Source: Candidatus Bathyarchaeota archaeon
GTDB taxonomy: Archaea; Thermoproteota; Bathyarchaeia; 40CM-2-53-6; DTDX01
Assembly: GCA_018396775.1 (NCBI GenBank)
Contig: JAGTRF010000002.1
Coordinates: 78,069 to 125,193, forward strand
Length of the DNA stretch: 47,125 nucleotides
Direction: 5' to 3'
How positions within the stretch are numbered: the stretch's first letter is position 1; each line of letters starts with the position of its first letter. Below the pieces are notes generated by a model, which made no database searches, was not told where the DNA came from, and saw only the letters and a list, made by a program, of their open reading frames with translations. Positions 1 through 8,152 of this stretch are shown one piece after another. The position numbers and the translations under genes were made by a program.

Positions 1-374
1 TTTTCGATACAAGCCCAGGAATGATTTATTCTTCAATAAATGCTTTAGCAAGCTCAGATTTAATATTTATAGTTATGAAGGGAGATGAATACGATTTAGA
101 AGGGACAAAAGAGCTTATAAATGGGATATATGAAGTTTTAGGAAAGAAAACTCAAGTAATCCTTAATAAAATTCCCTTAAATTACTTTAGTAAAGAAGCT
201 TCTGAATTGCTTAAAGCTTCAATTCAAGAAAAGCTTGGTTTACCTATAGCTGGTTTAATTCCATGCGATTGTAATCTTTTAGCTACAGGAGGAAAATCAA
301 TAATCGCTATTAATCAACCTAACCACCCATTCATTAAAGCTTTATCAGATATAATCGATAAAATTCAATTATAA
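1..374 (+). CDS. MinD/ParA-type P-loop ATPase, 3' end only
   Basis: The reading frame is open from the left edge, so the gene begins outside the window; the ATG at 21 is internal. The residues before it read FDTSPG, matching the DTSPG signature of the MinD/ParA/Mrp family at the Walker B/switch region. What follows (SSINALASSDLIFIVMKG, then ILNKIPLNY, then GLIPCD) fits the second half of the fold, where an Asn-Lys pair binds the nucleotide base. Such ATPases position proteins at the membrane or load Fe-S clusters; the missing N-terminus prevents choosing between these roles. The stop lies 6 bases inside the convergent neighbour. Confidence 0.8.
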   Translation, partial: FDTSPGMIYSSINALASSDLIFIVMKGDEYDLEGTKELINGIYEVLGKKTQVILNKIPLNYFSKEASELLKASIQEKLGLPIAGLIPCDCNLLATGGKSIIAINQPNHPFIKALSDIIDKIQL

Positions 375-1307
375 AGATTCTCGTTTAAGCTTTTCTTCAT
401 ATTCCTCGCGAAGTTTTTCATATTCTTCATCGCTTATCTTTCCTTGAGCTTTCAACTCTTCAAGCTTAGCTAAAGCTCTTGCATAAGCTAAATATTTTCG
501 ATCAAATATTGATTTTTTCCCTTTTCTCATCTTTCTCCAAAAAATTGAGAAAATTACTGAAGTTAAAACAGATATAAAGAAAACTGTTAAAGGTAAAGTT
601 GAATTTAAATTATTTTCATTCACTATTGTAAGCGAAATAGTTGCGTAACGAATTTTTCCTTTTCCAACTCCAATCACCGTCACATTATAGTTTCCCTCAT
701 CAGCTTCTTTAGAAGCTTCAAGAGTTAACATTGAAGCTTTAAAAGGTGTTACAAATGTTTGATTTAAAGAATATTTTACACCTTTAGGTAAACCTGAAAC
801 TTGAAGAAGAACAGTAAAGTTTAACGGTTTACTAGAAATTAAATTAATTAAGGCTTGTTGAAGCTCTCCTCGCTTAAGCTCAATAACTGCTGGAGAAACA
901 GCGATTAAGAAATCTGAAAAGAAAAGAGTTAAAGAAATTTTTGTTTGAAAATCTTCATACCCCGCTTTAGTAGCAATCACATATATGGTATAGTTTCCTT
1001 CAACAGCTTCAGGAGATAAAGAAAATTCATCTTTAAAGCTTCCATTTTTACTTGAGTAAACTAAAGCCACATGAATAGCACTTCCGTTAGGGTTGTTTAC
1101 TTGAATTGAGATAAGAGCATTTTGAACTGGGTAACCAGCTGTATTAGATACAGCTCCAGATATAATTATTAACTCTGTAGATTCACTTGAGTAATGGTTT
1201 ACAGAAACTGAAACAAACATTTTACTTAAAGCTAAAGAATTAGGTAAAGAAAAGGAAAAAAGAATTAAAAAAAGAATTAAAAGTGAAAAAGCTTTCTTTG
1301 CTTTCAC
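369..1307 (-). CDS. Secreted, membrane-anchored protein with Ig-like domains
   Basis: 312 residues. A Lys-rich start and hydrophobic segment at about 1-27 form a signal peptide. The extracellular part looks like two beta-sandwich units: the first (about 30-130) resembles macroglobulin/bacterial Ig-like domains (VSNTAGYPVQNALISIQV, then EGNYTIYVIATKAGY), the second (about 135-230) resembles archaeal NEW3-type domains. A single membrane helix lies near 237-257, followed by a basic stretch and a C-terminal SHOCT-like helical pair (LEELKAQGKISDEEYEKL). The start is GTG behind an AAGGAG ribosome site. The exported domains face outside and the SHOCT-like tail faces the cytoplasm. Specific function unknown; a surface or envelope role is inferred. 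Confidence 0.75.
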   Translation of the reverse strand: MKAKKAFSLLILFLILFSFSLPNSLALSKMFVSVSVNHYSSESTELIIISGAVSNTAGYPVQNALISIQVNNPNGSAIHVALVYSSKNGSFKDEFSLSPEAVEGNYTIYVIATKAGYEDFQTKISLTLFFSDFLIAVSPAVIELKRGELQQALINLISSKPLNFTVLLQVSGLPKGVKYSLNQTFVTPFKASMLTLEASKEADEGNYNVTVIGVGKGKIRYATISLTIVNENNLNSTLPLTVFFISVLTSVIFSIFWRKMRKGKKSIFDRKYLAYARALAKLEELKAQGKISDEEYEKLREEYEEKLKRESL

Positions 1308-1340
1308 TTTTTTTCTCCTTTCTTTTTAAACTCCAGCATT

Positions 1341-1730
1341 TTAACTCGTTAACCAATTTATTAAATCTTTTGCGTTTTCACAAGAAATTTTAATTGAAAT
1401 TGGGCCTAAAGGGGATTCGCCTTCAGGTTGACAAAAAGATATATGAGTTGAGAAAGCAACTTGCTTATTTAAATAAAAAATCAATTCGTTTCCTTGAATT
1501 GATGAAAAAAGAACGGCTTTAGCAGCATCTCTAATTTTCTCTTGCTTTAACAAATTTTTAAAGTTCTCTAAAACCTTTAAGCCTTTCCCTTCTCCCTTTA
1601 AAGTTATTGTTTTACCATCGATTTTAGAAAGCTTTATTTCTGGAAAAATGTTTCTTACAGCCTTCTCCACTTTAGCTTCATCTTCCGTAGGGTAAACTAA
1701 AGCTTCAACATAAACAACTAAATTATTCAT
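1341..1730 (-). CDS. UPF0201 family RNA-binding-like protein
   Basis: 129 residues matching the archaeal UPF0201 (COG1325) family: an N-terminal VEALVYPTEDEAKVEKAV segment and a small alpha/beta domain ending in LGPISIKISCENAKDLINWL. The family is annotated as RNA-binding or exosome-associated from fold similarity only. It overlaps the end of the UPF0200 gene by 8 bases on the same strand, so translation is probably coupled. In some archaea the two families occur as one fused UPF0200/UPF0201 polypeptide, which supports a joint role. The ribosome site (GGAGA) sits inside the upstream gene. Confidence 0.8.
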   Translation of the reverse strand: MNNLVVYVEALVYPTEDEAKVEKAVRNIFPEIKLSKIDGKTITLKGEGKGLKVLENFKNLLKQEKIRDAAKAVLFSSIQGNELIFYLNKQVAFSTHISFCQPEGESPLGPISIKISCENAKDLINWLTS

Positions 1731-2280
1731 CTTTTTTAATCTCCATTAAAATGTTTAACGCTTCAAGAAAAAAGTTTTTCATTAACCCTTCATTAATAAT
1801 TATTTTATCAGCTAATGCGATTACTTCCCCAATCCCAATCTTTAATTCTTTTTCATCTCTAGATTGAAAATCCATATATGTTTTAGGGTCATCTTCTCTC
1901 CCCCTCATCTTTAACCTTTTAAACCTAACTTTAGGAGGTGAATGAACCGCTAAAACTTTAACGCTTTTAAAATAATTTTTCAACTCCTCCACTTCAGCTC
2001 TGCTTCTAATACCTTCAACAACAATAACCCTACTTTTCTCCTCTTTAAGTTTAGGAATCAATTTTTTAATAACTGCCGCTAATCCATTTTCTTCTCTAAT
2101 CTCAATCATAATTTTGCTTAAGCTTTCATAAGTTAAAGGCAACTCTTTTTTAACAGCTTCTTCTCTAATTACATCTCCACAAGAGTAAACTGGAATATTA
2201 AGCGTTAAAGCTGCTTTAGAAATCAAGCTTTTTCCTGAACCAGGCATGCCTGCAATCGCTATTATTTTTCTCGCCTTCAA
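1723..2280 (-). CDS. UPF0200 family P-loop kinase-like protein
   Basis: 185 residues with a Walker A loop GMPGSGKS at 11-18 and the fold of dephospho-CoA/nucleoside monophosphate kinases. Further family signs are CGDVIREE near 34-41, VVEGIRSRAEVEELK in the middle and RLKMRGREDDPKT as the lid-like Arg-rich segment. The substrate of UPF0200 proteins is not established. The start is TTG, supported by the P-loop lying at the usual distance from the N-terminus. It is followed by its UPF0201 partner with an 8-base overlap. The upstream phosphatase gene is divergent, and the roughly 80-base gap between them must hold both promoters. Confidence 0.85.
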   Translation of the reverse strand: MKARKIIAIAGMPGSGKSLISKAALTLNIPVYSCGDVIREEAVKKELPLTYESLSKIMIEIREENGLAAVIKKLIPKLKEEKSRVIVVEGIRSRAEVEELKNYFKSVKVLAVHSPPKVRFKRLKMRGREDDPKTYMDFQSRDEKELKIGIGEVIALADKIIINEGLMKNFFLEALNILMEIKKDE

Positions 2281-2361
2281 TTTTAAATCCCTTTAAAACC
2301 AATTTAAAACATAAGCGTTTATAGTGTAAATATAAATAATTAGGTTCTGAGGATTCTTAAA

Positions 2362-3249
2362 ATGAAAAGTTTACCTCCACCTAAAGAATATTTAACCTTA
2401 ATTAATAACGTTATGGAAATTCTTTTAAAAGAAAGAGAAACAAAACTTTTCAATTATGGTGAAGTTAACGGAGGCTTAATTAAAATTAATTTTAAGGGGC
2501 AACTTATTGTTATAGGAGATATTCACGGCGACCTTCAAAGCTTAAATTATATTCTTAAAGAAAGCAATTTTCTAAAATTTAAAGATTCTATGCTAATTTT
2601 TTTGGGGGATTACATTGATCGAGGAAAATATTCCCCACAAGTGTTGTTTAAAGTTTTAAGTTTAAAACTTAATTTTCCAAGTAGAGTTATTGCTTTAAGA
2701 GGTAATCATGAAGGTCCAGGGGATCTTCAACCTCTTCCTCACGATTTCCCACATCAGCTTACTCGCAATTACGGCGAGAATGGAAGAAAAATTTACATTA
2801 AAACTAGAGAGTTATTTAATGCTTTACATCACGCAGCTTTAGTTGAAGGAAGATATTTATTTCTTCACGGTGGACCACCCTATAACGCTTTCTCAATAGA
2901 AGATTACGCTAAAGCTCATGAAACTCACCCTGAAAAAAGTTTTCTTGAAGAAATTTTATGGAATGATCCTATAGAAAATATTGAAGGCGTTATCCCATCT
3001 CCAAGAGGTGCTGGAAAACTTTTCGGAGAAAACATTACAAATAATGCTTTAAAAATTTTTAACGTTAAAATAATTATTAGAGGTCATGAACCTAAAAACG
3101 AAGGCTTCAGCTTTAACCATAAGGGTAAAGTATTAACATTATTCTCTAGGTTAGGAGCCCCTTACTTTAATTCTTCAGCAAGTTACCTTGAAATAAACCA
3201 AGACTCTGGGAAACTTCAAATTAAAAAGTTTTCTAAAGCTTCAGATTAA
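2362..3249 (+). CDS. PPP-family metallophosphatase (PP1/PP2A-like)
   Basis: 295 residues with the full PPP signature: GDIHGD at 52-57, GDYIDRG at 82-88, RGNHE at 113-117, a downstream FLHGG (metal His) and IIRGHEP (last metal His). These bind two metal ions and the phosphate, so the enzyme should hydrolyse phosphomonoesters, probably on Ser/Thr of proteins. The length suits a catalytic core with no extra domain and no membrane segment. Archaeal PPP enzymes are usually Mn-dependent and cytoplasmic. A TATA-like AAATATAAATAA lies upstream near 2329-2340. Confidence 0.9.
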   Translation: MKSLPPPKEYLTLINNVMEILLKERETKLFNYGEVNGGLIKINFKGQLIVIGDIHGDLQSLNYILKESNFLKFKDSMLIFLGDYIDRGKYSPQVLFKVLSLKLNFPSRVIALRGNHEGPGDLQPLPHDFPHQLTRNYGENGRKIYIKTRELFNALHHAALVEGRYLFLHGGPPYNAFSIEDYAKAHETHPEKSFLEEILWNDPIENIEGVIPSPRGAGKLFGENITNNALKIFNVKIIIRGHEPKNEGFSFNHKGKVLTLFSRLGAPYFNSSASYLEINQDSGKLQIKKFSKASD

Positions 3250-3251
3250 GT

Positions 3252-3283
3252 AAAGCAAAAATAAAAATGTTTAAAACTGCTTT
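3252..3283. terminator. Possible weak terminator hairpin between convergent genes
   Basis: A short inverted repeat, AAAGCA at 3252-3257 and TGCTTT at 3278-3283 with a 20-base spacer, is followed by a T run in the 38-base gap between the phosphatase and guaB stop codons. The position is right for a terminator, but the stem is only 6 bp and archaeal termination mainly needs a T tract, so this is tentative. Confidence 0.25.
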
Positions 3284-3287
3284 TTTA

Positions 3288-4736
3288 TTATTCTAATCCA
3301 ACGCCTTTTGGTAAAAGCACATCATGAGGACTTGCTTCTTGAGCTCCTAAAGGTGTTAAAAGCGCCACTTCAGCTTTTTCCCATAATTCTTGAATGTTTC
3401 TTGCACCTGCATAACCCATAGCTGCTTGCAATCCTGATTTTAACTCTTGAACCACAACTTCCACCTCGCCTTTATAAGGAACCCATCCTTCTACGCCTTC
3501 AGCTAATTCTTTAGCTCCACTATAACGATCTATAGAGAATCTTTTAGCCATAGCTGAGGGGCTTCCCATACCTCTATATTGCTTATAATATCTTCCGCCT
3601 ATAGCTATTAATGTTCCTGGAGATTCTTTGCATCTAGCGAAAAGGTTTCCAATCATAACAGCTGAGGCGCCTAAAGCCAAAGCTAATGCAACATCACCCC
3701 CACATCTTATTCCTCCATCAGCTATAATAGGGATTTTTGCATTATAATTTTTTACAGCTTCAGCGGCTTGAGCTGTTGCATATAATGTTGGGGCTCCAGC
3801 TTTTGTAACTTCAGTTGTCGTGCATATCGAGCCTGAACCTATGCCAACTCTTAATGCAGCTATTTTATCAAGTTTTGTAACAGCATCTTCAGCAGCTTTA
3901 TATGTTCCTATATTTCCTACGACTACATCAGCGGAAACGTTTGAAAGAATTTTTTTCACAGCATTAAAAGCTTTAGAATTATGAAAATGAGCAACATCAA
4001 TAACAAGCACATCTATAATTTTATCAAGTTTCTCAGCTCTTTCAAAATCAAATGGAGATATAGCTGCACCACAAAGAAGTTTACCATCTTCATCTCGAGA
4101 TGCGTTAGGAAATTTTCCTCTAAGCAATATGTCTTTTACAGTTATTAATCCTTTAAGTCCCCCTTCTTTATCAACTAAAGGTAATTTTTCAATTCTATGT
4201 TTATGAAGAATGTCTTTAGCTTCCTCAATGCTTATTCCATAAGGTGCTGTAACAACATTTTTAGTCATTAAATCCTTAACTTTCAATGATAAATCAGCAA
4301 ATCTTACATCTCTTCCAGTTAATATCCCAACAACTTTACCATCCTCAACTACAGGTAAACCTGATATAGACTTCTCTCTCATTATTTTCAAGGCTGTTGC
4401 TATACTTTCATCTGGAGAAATAGTATAAACATTCTTTATTATAGTTGCTTCAGCCCGCTTTACTTTCTCAGCCATTTCAACTTGCTCTTGAACAGAGCAG
4501 TTTCTATGAAGAACTCCAAGGCCACCTTGCCTAGCTAAAGCTATAGCCATTTCGCTTTCAGTAACAGTATCCATAGGCGAAGAAATAAAAGGAATATTTA
4601 TAAAGTAATTTTTTGTAACCTGAGTTTTAACATTAACTTCTTTAGGATCAACTTCTGTCCAACCTGGAAGCAAAATAACATCTCGAAAAGTTATCGCTAA
4701 TTCAATATTTTTTAATTTATTTAGGAATTCAGGCAA
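3288..4736 (-). CDS. guaB: Inosine-5'-monophosphate dehydrogenase
   Basis: 482 residues, normal for IMPDH, which oxidises IMP to XMP with NAD+ as the committed step to GMP. The TIM barrel is interrupted by two CBS domains (about 97-150 and 155-207), which usually bind adenine or guanine nucleotides for allosteric control. The catalytic loop GSGSICTTTEV places the nucleophile at Cys305. ADGGIRCGGDVALAL and the flap with RY and GVEGWVPYKG identify IMPDH rather than GMP reductase. One deviation: the segment that usually reads D-T-A-H-G-H-S reads DVAHFHNS here. The start is TTG, with GAGG a few bases upstream. Confidence 0.95.
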   Translation of the reverse strand: MPEFLNKLKNIELAITFRDVILLPGWTEVDPKEVNVKTQVTKNYFINIPFISSPMDTVTESEMAIALARQGGLGVLHRNCSVQEQVEMAEKVKRAEATIIKNVYTISPDESIATALKIMREKSISGLPVVEDGKVVGILTGRDVRFADLSLKVKDLMTKNVVTAPYGISIEEAKDILHKHRIEKLPLVDKEGGLKGLITVKDILLRGKFPNASRDEDGKLLCGAAISPFDFERAEKLDKIIDVLVIDVAHFHNSKAFNAVKKILSNVSADVVVGNIGTYKAAEDAVTKLDKIAALRVGIGSGSICTTTEVTKAGAPTLYATAQAAEAVKNYNAKIPIIADGGIRCGGDVALALALGASAVMIGNLFARCKESPGTLIAIGGRYYKQYRGMGSPSAMAKRFSIDRYSGAKELAEGVEGWVPYKGEVEVVVQELKSGLQAAMGYAGARNIQELWEKAEVALLTPLGAQEASPHDVLLPKGVGLE

Positions 4737-4841
4737 AATTCAAACCTCATTTAATTTTTAAGGAGTTTACGTTATTTATGCTTTAATAAATTAAAAAGTT
4801 GTTTTTATGCTTTATTTTGTTTAAAGGTTTTTTATTCTATA

Positions 4842-5732
4842 ATGATCTTTAAAGTTTTTAAACGAAACTTTAAAATATTAAATCGTAAGCGCTTTTATAC
4901 ATTGATACAAATGAAGAATAATAAATCGCTTCCTAACTCGTTGCTTGCAACAGCAACAGTTATGTGCACAACACTTTATGCTGTAAGCGCTTATGCTACT
5001 GCCTATATAGTTTCACCATGGGGCACCGGCCAATTTAGGCCAGCGGTTGTTGTTCCAGCGCTTTTTGGAGCTATTTTCGGGCCTATGCCTGCTGCTGTTG
5101 GAGCAGCCATAGGAACCTTAATTGCTGATTCAATAAAGCATGGTCAACTATATTTAAAAAGCTTAATTGCAGCGGTTCCAGGAAATTTTATAGGCTTTTA
5201 TATTTACGGGTTAATTTTAAAAAAGAAATTTAGTTGGGAAAACTTTGTTAAAGCTTGTTTAACAACACTTTTAATTGGAAACTTAATTGTTTCTTTAGGA
5301 ATTTTGGTTTATTACTACCTTTTTATGCCTCAATTCTTTTCTTCAATTCCATTATCAACTTGGGGTTTTACAGCCATAGGTTTAACAACATGGTTTTTCG
5401 TAACAATGCTTCCTTTCATGATTTTATTAACGCCTATTTTAATTAAAAGTGTCTGTAAGGCAGCTCCAAGCTTAACACCTAACGATATTAAAGCAGCTAG
5501 CTTAAAACAAGAATTTCCAAAAATCACTTTTGGATTAACAATGCTTATTCCAGGTGTTATAATGTTAGTTATTGGTTGGATTTTAAGCTTCACAAAACTT
5601 GGAGATTTAGTTGTAACTGGTTTACCAACACCTGCGCTTACATTATCGCTTATTAAAATACTTTTTTATGGAGCTGGAGTTGGATTATTCAGTTTAGGCG
5701 CATTGATAATAACTAAACGAATAAAAATTTAA
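4842..5732 (+). CDS. Polytopic membrane protein, ECF-transporter S-component-like
   Basis: 296 residues with about seven hydrophobic segments. The N-terminal half (FRPAVVVPALFGAIFGPMP, then AAVGAAIGTLIADSI) resembles substrate-binding S components of energy-coupling-factor vitamin or metal transporters, which need ECF ATPases encoded elsewhere. No ECF ATPase or T component is seen here. The start is uncertain: residues 1-23 are basic and atypical, and an in-frame ATG at 4911 would give a more usual N-terminus; neither has a clear ribosome site. The substrate cannot be inferred. The 3' end overlaps the convergent gene by 4 bases. Confidence 0.6.
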   Translation: MIFKVFKRNFKILNRKRFYTLIQMKNNKSLPNSLLATATVMCTTLYAVSAYATAYIVSPWGTGQFRPAVVVPALFGAIFGPMPAAVGAAIGTLIADSIKHGQLYLKSLIAAVPGNFIGFYIYGLILKKKFSWENFVKACLTTLLIGNLIVSLGILVYYYLFMPQFFSSIPLSTWGFTAIGLTTWFFVTMLPFMILLTPILIKSVCKAAPSLTPNDIKAASLKQEFPKITFGLTMLIPGVIMLVIGWILSFTKLGDLVVTGLPTPALTLSLIKILFYGAGVGLFSLGALIITKRIKI

Positions 5733-6097
5733 GCTATTTTGCTTAAAACCTTCTTAACTTCAATCAAGTTTTCAATCGGGTAATCTCCCTCAGTACTCAT
5801 AGTAAATAATCCTTTAGAAAATGGAATTACAAAAAGATTTATCTTCTTAAATCTTATTAATAAATATTCAACTTCCCCATAATATTCTTTAAACTTCTCG
5901 AAAATACCTGAAGCTATAGGAATTGTTATTTCCCCCATCTGTTCATCCACTTCATTTGGCGCATAAGATTTAACATCTTTCCTCATAGAATTAAAAATCA
6001 ATTCGTTCTCGCATGTAAAAGCAGCAAACCTTATCTTCTCATTTAAGCTAAAAACTTCTTTCGCTATTTTTTCAGCTTCATACCTAGTTAAAACCAA
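5729..6097 (-). CDS. Small roadblock/DUF6659-like protein
   Basis: 122 residues, no membrane segment. The pattern KIRFAAFTCENELIFNSMR, followed by a predicted helix and a strand pair (VEYLLIRFKKINLFVIPF), is reminiscent of roadblock/LC7-like small archaeal proteins such as DUF6659 in Nitrososphaeria. Family membership is from memory of sequence pattern and is uncertain. Roadblock proteins often regulate small GTPases or ATPases; no partner is evident nearby. The start is TTG. It converges on the membrane-protein gene with a 4-base overlap. Confidence 0.6.
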   Translation of the reverse strand: MVLTRYEAEKIAKEVFSLNEKIRFAAFTCENELIFNSMRKDVKSYAPNEVDEQMGEITIPIASGIFEKFKEYYGEVEYLLIRFKKINLFVIPFSKGLFTMSTEGDYPIENLIEVKKVLSKIA

Positions 6098-6283
6098 TTT
6101 TTCTCGCCATAATTAGATTTTGCCTTTACATTATGAAAAGATGAGTTTATAAAGTTTTCCATACCATTTTAAGAAAAGTATTAAATTAAAGTTTTATTTG
6201 AAAAATTTTGGTTTATAAAATTTTGCTGCTTTTAGAATATATGAAAGAAGAAATTTAAGCTCTAAATAAAAAAGGGAGTATAA

Positions 6284-7318
6284 TTGAAAATTAAATTTGA
6301 AAAGGCATTCCAAACCGCACATTTATTGACTCCACCAAATTTTCAAGAGGCTTTTCAAAAAATTGAAGTTAGAAAAGATCCTTTAACAGGAAAATTGTGC
6401 AGAATAAATGTTAATCGAGCTAAAAGACCCAAGCAAACTTTAGCAATTCCAAGCGAGTTAAATAAGGTTATTCAAGAATCTAAAGCAAACTGCTTCTTTT
6501 GCCCAGGAAATATTGAAAAATTAACGCCTAACTTTTCGGGAGATTTACCGAAAAAAATAAAGATTGAAGAAGCGGTTGGTTTTCCAAATCTTTATCCATA
6601 CGCCGCTTTTCATATTGTTGGAGTATTTTCAAATATGCATTATCTTGAATTAAATCAATTTGATTCAAAGCTTATTGAAAACTGCTTTAAAGCTTGCTTA
6701 AAATACTTTAACCTAATTTATAAGCGTTACCCAGAAGCTAAATATTGGTGTATCGGTTGGAATCATATGCCTCCAGGTGCAGCTAGCATCATTCATCCTC
6801 ATATTCAAGCTTTAGCCGATTCAAAGCCTACAACATATTTAAAAGAATTAATAGAATTAAGCAAAATTTACTATAAGAAAAATAAAAGCAATTATTGGTT
6901 AAATCTTATTGAAACAGAGAAAGAATTAAAAAAAAGATTTATTGGAGCAATAGGTTCAATAAATCTTCTTGCTAGTTTCGCTCCTCAAGGCAATAAAGAA
7001 ATTTTAATTATTTCATCAAAAAAATCATCTTTATCTCAATTTACTGATTTAGAGTTAAGCGAGCTTTGCGAAAGTTTATCAAAAGTTTTAAAATGTTACT
7101 ATTCGATTGGTATTAAAAGTTTTACTATGAGTAGTTTTTCAGGTCCATGTGATGAAGATTACAGCCATTTTTATCTTTTTAATTTAAAGCTTGTTTCAAG
7201 GCCGATTCTAACTCCATTTTACACTAATGACGATGGATTTATGGAGAAGCTTCATCAAGAACCCATTATAGATACGTTTCCTGAAGATTTAACAATTGAT
7301 TTGAAACGCTTTTTTTAG
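6284..7318 (+). CDS. Galactose-1-phosphate uridylyltransferase-like HIT protein
   Basis: 344 residues of the GalT branch of the HIT superfamily. The family-typical N-terminus reads RKDPLTGKLCRINVNRAKRP. C70 and C73 in CFFCPGN match the zinc pair. The active-site motif HPHIQ at 171-175 keeps the nucleophilic central His (H173) and the following Gln, preceded by PPGAASI as in GalT. It probably transfers a nucleotidyl group between sugar phosphates (UDP-glucose/galactose-1-P or an ADP/GDP analogue); the substrate is not determined. The start is TTG with GGGAG 5 bases upstream. A TATA-like TTTATAAAAT near 6211-6220 precedes it. Confidence 0.8.
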   Translation: MKIKFEKAFQTAHLLTPPNFQEAFQKIEVRKDPLTGKLCRINVNRAKRPKQTLAIPSELNKVIQESKANCFFCPGNIEKLTPNFSGDLPKKIKIEEAVGFPNLYPYAAFHIVGVFSNMHYLELNQFDSKLIENCFKACLKYFNLIYKRYPEAKYWCIGWNHMPPGAASIIHPHIQALADSKPTTYLKELIELSKIYYKKNKSNYWLNLIETEKELKKRFIGAIGSINLLASFAPQGNKEILIISSKKSSLSQFTDLELSELCESLSKVLKCYYSIGIKSFTMSSFSGPCDEDYSHFYLFNLKLVSRPILTPFYTNDDGFMEKLHQEPIIDTFPEDLTIDLKRFF

Positions 7319-7339
7319 GAAATTCATTTAAAAAAGAGG

Positions 7340-7627
7340 GTGAAAACACTTATAATGAAACATAGAGCTTATAGGTATAAGAAAATCCTGATTGGGATTA
7401 CGCTAGAAACAAACAATTGCTTCTTAAAACTTTTTATGCTGAATTTTCACCTTCAGTTTTTTAACGCATATAAAACTGAAAAATTAATTTTTTATGGTGG
7501 AAACCGCGATCATTCTTGGCAAGGTTTAATTATTGGACCATTTAACAATACTCTTTACAAGCTTATTGATGGCATTTATTATTCAATAGGCGAACCTTTA
7601 AAAGCTGAAAAAGTTTTTCAAGCTTAG
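7340..7627 (+). CDS. Hypothetical 95-residue protein
   Basis: I do not recognise this protein. It is basic and aromatic-rich, ends with the pattern SWQGLIIGPFNNTLYKLIDG, and has no clear signal peptide or domain. It begins 21 bases after the GalT-like gene. The GTG at 7340 is nearly on top of its GAGGG, so the ATG at 7355 is a possible alternative start. It could be a small partner of the GalT-like protein or the remnant of a larger gene. The stop codon sits inside a hairpin. Confidence 0.4.
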   Translation: MKTLIMKHRAYRYKKILIGITLETNNCFLKLFMLNFHLQFFNAYKTEKLIFYGGNRDHSWQGLIIGPFNNTLYKLIDGIYYSIGEPLKAEKVFQA

Positions 7628-7670
7628 AAGGAAGATACAATCCTTCTTTAGAGTTGGTTTTGAAAACCAA
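7626..7670. other. Two tandem hairpins after the 95-residue ORF
   Basis: Two perfect 7-bp inverted repeats lie back to back: AGAAGGA (7626-7632) with TCCTTCT (7641-7647) around an 8-base loop, and TTGGTTT (7654-7660) with AAACCAA (7664-7670) around a 3-base loop. The first includes the upstream stop codon. They could form a 3' mRNA structure or terminator; no long T tract follows. The structure is certain, the role inferred. Confidence 0.45.
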
Positions 7671-7701
7671 AATTTGAAGTTATGCTCTATTGTATAACAT
7701 A

Positions 7702-7711
7702 TTTATATTTA
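7702..7711 (+). promoter_or_regulatory. TATA box of a leaderless transcript
   Basis: TTTATATTTA is centred about 31 bases before the ATG at 7737. Archaeal TATA boxes sit some 25 bases upstream of the transcription start, so the mRNA would begin at or just before this ATG. Confidence 0.55.
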
Positions 7712-7736
7712 AAGCCAGATTAACTATTATGAGAAA

Positions 7737-7958
7737 ATGAGTAAAAAATATGTGAAAGTAGCAATAATAGGAAGCCTTTTAGCATACTCATTATACCTTC
7801 TTTGTTGGAATGTAATGAACTTTTTATATTGGCATTTGATATTAGATGATAACTGGGGGCTTCTTATAGGTATTGTTGGAACATCGATATTCTCTACACT
7901 TATGATAAATGAGATTTTACCCATTTGTAAGAAACGGAGAATTCAAAATTCAAATTAA
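7737..7958 (+). CDS. Small two-helix membrane protein
   Basis: 73 residues: a short basic N-terminus (MSKKYVK), two hydrophobic helices at about 8-33 and 41-62, and a basic C-terminal tail (KKRRIQ). By the positive-inside rule both ends are probably cytoplasmic. I recognise no family. The well-placed TATA box and possible leaderless start favour a real gene over the overlapping antisense frame. The flanking intergenic regions are unusually rich in inverted repeats. Confidence 0.5.
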   Translation: MSKKYVKVAIIGSLLAYSLYLLCWNVMNFLYWHLILDDNWGLLIGIVGTSIFSTLMINEILPICKKRRIQNSN

Positions 7959-8007
7959 TGTAAAAATGTTTCAGACGTAACTTCAGGTTATAGACTCTAT
8001 AGGAGAG

Positions 8008-8025
8008 GTTTTTCGATAGAAAAAC
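8008..8025. other. Perfect 7-bp hairpin with tetraloop
   Basis: GTTTTTC at 8008-8014 pairs with GAAAAAC at 8019-8025 around the loop GATA. It lies about 50 bases after the small membrane-protein gene, between it and the M24 peptidase. It could be the 3' hairpin of the upstream transcript. Confidence 0.4.
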
Positions 8026-8038
8026 ATCAAAAACTCTT

Positions 8039-8088
8039 TTATTCAATAAAAAATTTTTAAAACTCTTCAAACTTGTTTTATTGAATAA
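8039..8088. repeat. 13-bp perfect inverted repeat
   Basis: TTATTCAATAAAA at 8039-8051 is the exact reverse complement of TTTTATTGAATAA at 8076-8088, with a 24-base spacer. AAAACTCTT also occurs twice as a direct repeat, before the left arm and inside the spacer. It lies just upstream of the TATA-like CTTTAAATAAATA of the M24 peptidase gene, so it may be an operator or an RNA stem. Confidence 0.5.
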
Positions 8089-8152
8089 GTAAACCTTTAA
8101 ATAAATAAACTTAAGCCTTTAAACTTTGATAAAAAAATAAATGGTGTTTTAA

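Noticed and set aside
7727-7924. 65-codon frame antisense to the small membrane protein
   Set aside because: The sense frame has a well-placed TATA box; the antisense one has no promoter or ribosome site.
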